Part shown: in pieces, positions 22,579-25,653 of the stretch | Layout: every line of letters begins with the position of its first letter | Position numbering within the stretch: the first letter of the stretch is position 1 | NCBI GenBank assembly: GCA_031273365.1 | Contig: JAISSA010000082.1 | Span: forward strand, 1-25,653 | From: Synergistaceae bacterium | GTDB lineage: Bacteria > Synergistota > Synergistia > Synergistales > Aminobacteriaceae | Length of the DNA: 25,653 bases | Direction of reading: 5' to 3' | Program-made: the position numbers and the translations under genes | The notes under the pieces: model-generated | What the model saw: only the letters and a program-made list of their open reading frames with translations | Databases searched by the model: none | What the model was told of the DNA's origin: nothing

Positions 22579-23862
22579 ATGCCTCATGACGGGAAAAATC
22601 AGTCCGGCGTTCAGGAGCAGGGAGGCGGCGGGTGTGCTGCCCTGAGCGTCTGTCAGGGCAAAGCTGAACGCACGGGGTCTGAACGGGCACACAATCAGTT
22701 TCTCTCGGGGAACGAGGCTGCCGCCGAGGGGGTTCGGCTCTGCCGGCCGCAGGTCATCGCCGCCTACCCGATCACGCCGCAGACGACTCTGGTGGAAAGG
22801 CTGTCGGAGTTTGTCGCGGAAAGAGCGTTTCCGTGCAAATATCTTCTTGTGGAGAGCGAACACAGCGCCATGGCGGCTGTGATGGGTGCGGCCATGATGG
22901 GAAGCCGGGTCTTCACCGCCACCTCGTCGCAGGGGCTTCTGTACATGTGCGAGATGCTGAGCTACGTCAGCGGGAGCCGCTACCCGATCGTTCTCGTCAA
23001 CGCCAACCGGGCCACGGCCACGCCATGGAATATTTTCGGCGACCAAAGGGACTCCGTGGCCATGAGGGACAGCGGCTGGATCCAGTTCTACGTCGAAAGC
23101 GGACAGGAGTCTCTGGACACCATCATCCAGGCGTACAGGGTGGCCGAGCACCCCGAGGTGTCCACGCCGGTCATGGTGAACATCGACGGGTTCACTCTCA
23201 CCCACACCTACGACCTCGTCAATATTCCCGGGCAGGAGGCCGTGGACGCGTTCCTTCCTCCGCTGAAAACCGCCAACAGGCTGAGCCTCGAAAACCCCAG
23301 GAGCCTGAGCATCAACATCGGGCCGGACTATCACCTGGAGAGCCGCTACCAGGAGCAGAAGGCCTTTCAGGCCGCCGAGAAGGTCATCGCCCAGACGGAC
23401 GAGGATTTTGCCCGAAAATTCGGCAGAAAATATTACGGCATGGCGGAGCGCTACCGCTGCGAGGATGCCGAGTGCGTGCTGGCGGTCATGGGCAGTGTGG
23501 CCGGCACGGTCAGAACCGTGGTGGACAGGCTGAGGACGGAAGGTAAACGGGTCGGCATGATCAAAGTCCGCTGTCTGCGTCCCTTCCCCAGGGCGCTTTT
23601 TGCCGCTCAGGAGGCCCCCTGTAAAGCTTTGGGCGTCCTGGACCGGAATATCTCCTTCGGCTATGAGGGCGCGCTGTACACGGAGGCCCGCGCGGCGATG
23701 TACAGGCCCGGCGCGTCCATCCGGACGCTGAACTTCATCGCCGGGCTCGGGGGCCGGGACATCTCCAGGTCCGACATCGCGCTCATGTTCGAGAAGCTCG
23801 CCCGCCTGGCCGGGGGAAGCTTCGAAGAGGAACTGCAGTACATTGGACTGAGGTGGTCATGA
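22579..23862 (+). CDS. porA: Pyruvate/2-oxoacid:ferredoxin oxidoreductase, alpha subunit, with repeat-derived N-terminus
   Basis: Alpha subunit (427 aa) of the TPP-dependent complex. Family motifs start at FLSGNEAAAEGVRL (residue 41 on) and AAYPITPQTTLVERL. They continue with VESEHSAMAAVMGAAMMGSRVFTATSSQGLLYMCEML, NANRATATPWNIFGDQ, and GLGGRDIS near the C-terminus, the last being typical of PorA. AGGAGGGG (22562-22569) sets the ATG at 22579. The first 40 residues are unlike the family: residues about 10-36 are encoded by an inverted copy of the family 1 intergenic repeat (22608-22686). There is no later start before the conserved region, so this segment should be translated. The end overlaps the beta start by the ATGA arrangement. 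Pyruvate is the default substrate; branched or other 2-oxoacids cannot be excluded. Confidence 0.9.
   Translation: MPHDGKNQSGVQEQGGGGCAALSVCQGKAERTGSERAHNQFLSGNEAAAEGVRLCRPQVIAAYPITPQTTLVERLSEFVAERAFPCKYLLVESEHSAMAAVMGAAMMGSRVFTATSSQGLLYMCEMLSYVSGSRYPIVLVNANRATATPWNIFGDQRDSVAMRDSGWIQFYVESGQESLDTIIQAYRVAEHPEVSTPVMVNIDGFTLTHTYDLVNIPGQEAVDAFLPPLKTANRLSLENPRSLSINIGPDYHLESRYQEQKAFQAAEKVIAQTDEDFARKFGRKYYGMAERYRCEDAECVLAVMGSVAGTVRTVVDRLRTEGKRVGMIKVRCLRPFPRALFAAQEAPCKALGVLDRNISFGYEGALYTEARAAMYRPGASIRTLNFIAGLGGRDISRSDIALMFEKLARLAGGSFEEELQYIGLRWS
22608..22686 (-). repeat. Family 1 element, copy D, inside the porA reading frame
   Basis: On the plus strand it begins CGTTCAGG and ends TCAGGGCAAAGC, then TGAACGCACGGGGTCTGAACGG. 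The right part matches the reverse complement of copy C's left end nearly throughout, so it is inserted in the opposite orientation. The internal part is shorter than in copies A-C. It contributes codons of roughly residues 10-36 of PorA without a stop. Confidence 0.7.
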
Positions 23863-24761
23863 TGGCGATCCGTTATAATGATTTGGACGACCGGGAGCTG
23901 ATGTACGGCCAGAAGAGCTGCCCCGGCTGCGGGGCGACCATCGCCGTCCGGCTGGCTTTGAAGATTCTGGGGGAAAGAACGTTTCTCTGTACTCCCGCCT
24001 GTTGCGTGGCGGCCGTGACGAGCGTTTATCCTCAGATGTCCTTTTTCGTGAACAACGTCGTCACCGCCTTCCCGGCCACGGGGGCCACGCTGGCGGGGAT
24101 GGCCGCCGCGGCAGAGATGCAGGGTCTGGAGGACGTCACCATTTTGGGGGTCGCCGGAGACGGCGGTACGGCGGACATCGGCCTGCAGGCTCTATCCGGC
24201 GCGTGCGAGCGGAACGACAACGTCCTCTACCTCTGCTACGACAATGAGGCCTACATGAACACCGGAATTCAGAGGAGCAGTGCTACGCCCTACGGCGCGT
24301 GGACCACCACGTCGCCCGTCAGCGAGGACGGAACGGCAAGGGGAGAGACGCGGATCAGAAAAAACCTCTTCGACATCGTCGCCGCCCACCGGGTTCCCTA
24401 TTGCGCCACGGCGAGCATCGCGTACCCCAAAGATTTTATGGAAAAGGTCGCGAAGGCCAAAAACGTCAGAGGCGCGCGGTTTATTCACGTTCACGCGCCC
24501 TGTCCCACGGGGTGGGGCTATCCCACCGAAAAAACGGTCGAGTATGGCAGGTTGGCGGTGGAAACCGGCCTGTGGTATCTGGCCGAGTACGAAAACGGCA
24601 AAATAAAGCTCAATCTCAGGCCCGGGCAATTTAAACCCGTGGAATTTTACCTGAAGGGACAGCGCCGTTTTCGGCATTTGAACGGGGAGGATTTTAACGT
24701 CATCGAAGAACAGCGGGACCGGGAGTGGGCTTTATTGGGAGCTAAAATGAAGCAGGACTGA
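23862..24761 (+). CDS. porB: Pyruvate/2-oxoacid:ferredoxin oxidoreductase, beta (TPP-binding) subunit
   Basis: Beta subunit (299 aa from this start) carrying thiamine pyrophosphate and a [4Fe-4S] cluster. Seen are the cluster motif SCPGCGA near the N-terminus and CTPACC further on. The TPP-binding run is GVAGDGGTADIGLQALSGACERNDN, then LYLCYDNEAYMNTGIQRSSATPYGAWT, with the GDG...N pattern intact. The C-terminal HVHAPCPTGWGYP block is typical of PorB. Candidate starts are GTG 23853, ATG 23859 and ATG 23862. GAGGTGG at 23850-23856 best suits 23862, with 23859 nearly as good. The gene overlaps or abuts the alpha stop, so it is coupled. Last gene of the operon; no clear terminator follows before the tandem repeat region. 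Confidence 0.94.
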   Translation: MAIRYNDLDDRELMYGQKSCPGCGATIAVRLALKILGERTFLCTPACCVAAVTSVYPQMSFFVNNVVTAFPATGATLAGMAAAAEMQGLEDVTILGVAGDGGTADIGLQALSGACERNDNVLYLCYDNEAYMNTGIQRSSATPYGAWTTTSPVSEDGTARGETRIRKNLFDIVAAHRVPYCATASIAYPKDFMEKVAKAKNVRGARFIHVHAPCPTGWGYPTEKTVEYGRLAVETGLWYLAEYENGKIKLNLRPGQFKPVEFYLKGQRRFRHLNGEDFNVIEEQRDREWALLGAKMKQD

Positions 24762-24807
24762 ATTGAGCAGAATTGCGCAGCGTCGTGACAGGGCCCGGAG
24801 TAATAGA

Positions 24808-24840
24808 CAGGACAAAATCGAACGCACGAGGCTTGAACGG
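24808..24840 (-). repeat. Family 1 element, copy E (partial)
   Basis: CAGGACAAAATCGAACGCACGAGGCTTGAACGG, given here only by its position, aligns with the end of copy D (22654-22686) and with the inverted left end of copy A. It shares GGCTTGAACGGATACC with the latter. No matching opposite end was found, so it is a fragment or a diverged copy. Confidence 0.55.
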
Positions 24841-24892
24841 ATACCGGACACTCATGGAAATTGCGTTATCACCGGGAGCCTGGCGATGTGAG

Positions 24893-25015
24893 ATGCGAAA
24901 GCAGGAGCGTCGCGGGAAAAGCCGCAGAAGCAATAAGTACCCCGCCAAGGTGCTTCTTATTGCCTCTGCGTTCTGCTGGATCGTGGCACCGATCCTCTGG
25001 TGCTGCATCCGGTAG
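24893..25015 (+). CDS. Possible 40-aa basic membrane peptide, array unit 1 (doubtful)
   Basis: The frame encodes 40 residues: a very basic start (MRKQERRGKSRRSNKYPAK) followed by one hydrophobic segment (VLLIASAFCWIVAPILWCCI) ending in Arg. The layout recalls small membrane peptides such as type I toxins, which are often tandemly repeated. Against this, there is no good ribosome site (nearest GGGAG is 14 bases away), and four of five differences from unit 2 change the peptide. I therefore regard an untranslated structured RNA as at least as likely. Confidence 0.25.
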   Translation: MRKQERRGKSRRSNKYPAKVLLIASAFCWIVAPILWCCIR

Positions 25016-25192
25016 CCAGCGAGAGCTGAATTTAAAATTACCACGCTCTATTATATTCCTGTCTCCGCCCCCGCGCAACCCTCAGATGAGTCAATGAGTC
25101 AAAGGCCCTTTAGTCCACCGCATGAACCGACACCGGACAAAATTTGCCTGTTGTCGACGGTGGCTCCAGCTTCCGTTCAGCGTGGAGTAGTG

Positions 25193-25198
25193 TATAAT
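25193..25198 (+). promoter_or_regulatory. TATAAT box within array unit 1
   Basis: A perfect TATAAT lies in GTGTATAATCGAG; the best -35 (TTCCGT, 16 bases upstream) is weak. The same box recurs at 25595-25600. If used, it would start transcripts running into the hairpin-rich core of the next unit. Confidence 0.4.
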
Positions 25199-25277
25199 CG
25201 AGTAAGAAGGGTAGCCCGATGCTGATGCAGGGGTATCAAAGGGGAAAGTTCGCCTGCCGGAAGACTGGTGATGTGAG

Positions 25278-25400
25278 ATGCGAAAGCAGGAGCGTCGCTG
25301 GAAAAGCCGCAGAAGCAATAAGTACCCAGCCGAGGTGTTTCTTATTGCCTCTGCGTTCTGCTGGATCGTGGCACTGATCCTCTGGTGCTGCATCCGGTAG
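25278..25400 (+). CDS. Possible 40-aa basic membrane peptide, array unit 2 (doubtful)
   Basis: Same frame and length as the one at 24893, with Gly8Trp, Lys19Glu, Leu21Phe and Pro33Leu; the basic start and single hydrophobic segment are kept. There is no clear ribosome site. It is reported because both units keep the frame open, but two short open frames in a GC-rich duplicated sequence are weak proof of coding. Confidence 0.25.
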   Translation: MRKQERRWKSRRSNKYPAEVFLIASAFCWIVALILWCCIR

Positions 25401-25594
25401 CCAGCGAGAGCTGGATTCAAAATTAACACAGAGCTCAGTGTCCCTTCTCACTGACTCTTATTATATTCCTGTCCCTGCCCCCGCGCAACCCTCAGATGAG
25501 TCAAAGGTCCTTTGGTCCACCGCATGAACCGACACCGGACAAAATTTGCCTGTTGTCGACGGTGGCTCCGGCTTCCGTTCAGCGTGGAATAGTG

Positions 25595-25600
25595 TATAAT
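25595..25600 (+). promoter_or_regulatory. TATAAT box within array unit 2
   Basis: Repeat of the box at 25193 in identical immediate context (GTGTATAATCGAGTAAG). It would drive transcription into unit 3, beyond the window. Confidence 0.4.
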
Positions 25601-25653
25601 CGAGTAAGAAGGGTAGCCCGATGCTGATGCAGGGGTATCAAAGGGGAAAGTTC

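Larger units (their letters stand above)
24856..25242 (+). repeat. Tandem array unit 1 (about 387 bp)
   Basis: Aligned with the next unit, the core 24885-25028 differs from 25270-25413 at only about five of 144 bases. Inverted repeats in the core: TGC-GAAA-GCA (24894-24903); GCAGAAGCAATAAG with CTTATTGCCTCTGC (24924-24937, 24956-24969); GGATCG with CGATCC (24978-24983, 24990-24995); and CAGC-GAGA-GCTG (25017-25028). The distal half has AAAGGCCCTTT (25101-25111) and a TATAAT at 25193-25198. An extra 8-base TCAATGAG near 25091 is absent from unit 2. Confidence 0.8.
25243..25644 (+). repeat. Tandem array unit 2 (about 402 bp)
   Basis: Same order of elements as unit 1, with hairpins retained. 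The C-to-T change at 25375 turns a G-C pair of the GGATCG/CGATCC stem into G-T (G-U in RNA). Changes near 25327-25338 fall in the loop or bulge of the long hairpin. A 24-base extra segment contributes a new stem, TCAGTG (25435-25440) with CACTGA (25449-25454). TATAAT is at 25595-25600. Bases 25621-25653 repeat 25219-25251 exactly. Confidence 0.8.
24762..25653. other. 892-bp region without a convincing protein gene, containing a tandem array
   Basis: It holds a partial family 1 copy (24808-24840), then two complete and one just-started units of a repeat of about 390-400 bp. Several short frames cross it on both strands but none has a good ribosome site and family resemblance. The window ends 9 bases into a third unit, so the array extends beyond what can be seen. 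Confidence 0.7.

Noticed and set aside
24885..25413. Diversity-generating retroelement template/variable pair
   Set aside because: Differences between the copies are not focused on adenines and no reverse transcriptase is present.
24742..25429. Minus-strand frames of 100 and 112 aa across the tandem array
   Set aside because: They cross repeat boundaries and family 1 fragments, and four of five core differences change the protein. Kept only as a possible antisense transcript.
24856..25653. CRISPR array
   Set aside because: The repeated unit is about 390-400 bp and nearly identical throughout, without short repeats and unique spacers.

Overview
The window is one GC-rich bacterial segment, probably about 60% G+C by eye. 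It suggests a strictly anaerobic, amino-acid-fermenting bacterium. Clues are a four-subunit 2-oxoacid:ferredoxin oxidoreductase, a 4-hydroxybutyryl-CoA dehydratase/HpaB-fold enzyme with a cysteine cluster, a RocB-type peptidase and an NhaC-type antiporter. Synergistota is my best guess from gene content and sequence style, but nothing here proves it. I saw no rRNA, tRNA, CRISPR array or transposase gene.

Layout. (1) 1-4154, plus strand: purH (last two steps to IMP), then a Na/Pi cotransporter with a PhoU-like tail overlapping a stand-alone phoU. (2) 4311-7149, minus strand: a DHH/DHHA1 phosphoesterase, separated from phoU by a perfect bidirectional-type hairpin, and a RocB-like M20 metallohydrolase. 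(3) 7495-14412, plus strand: two large secreted paralogues of unknown function (644 and 1500 aa). Both are built from one module: two beta-rich domains, a Trp-rich helical linker and a long array of TPR-like 'KYRESL' helical repeats. The larger one holds the module twice. (4) 14452-17047: a KDG-kinase-like PfkB sugar kinase and 6-phosphogluconate dehydrogenase, ended by an intrinsic terminator. (5) 17433-18830: an NhaC-family antiporter. (6) 18861-24761: a LysR regulator divergent from a five-gene operon. The operon holds the 4-HBD-like enzyme and then the gamma, delta, alpha and beta subunits of a pyruvate-type ferredoxin oxidoreductase. (7) 24762-25653: no convincing protein gene. It holds a tandem array with a unit of about 390-400 bp, and the window ends just inside a third unit.

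The spaces between genes are unusually rich in dispersed repeats. Family 1 is a palindromic element with inverted CGTTCAGGCT/AGCCTGAACG ends (copies near 1663, 7177, 9480, 22608 and a partial one near 24808). Family 2 is a double hairpin (17147 and 22143, the latter inside the oxidoreductase operon). Family 3 is an AT-ended inverted repeat (19806-19990, with a matching end at 1-30). One family 1 copy lies inside the porA reading frame and appears to be translated as part of the N-terminus.

The most promising candidates for something undescribed are the terminal tandem array, whose copies keep several RNA-like hairpins plus a TATAAT box; the in-frame repeat in porA; and the modular secreted TPR-like proteins.
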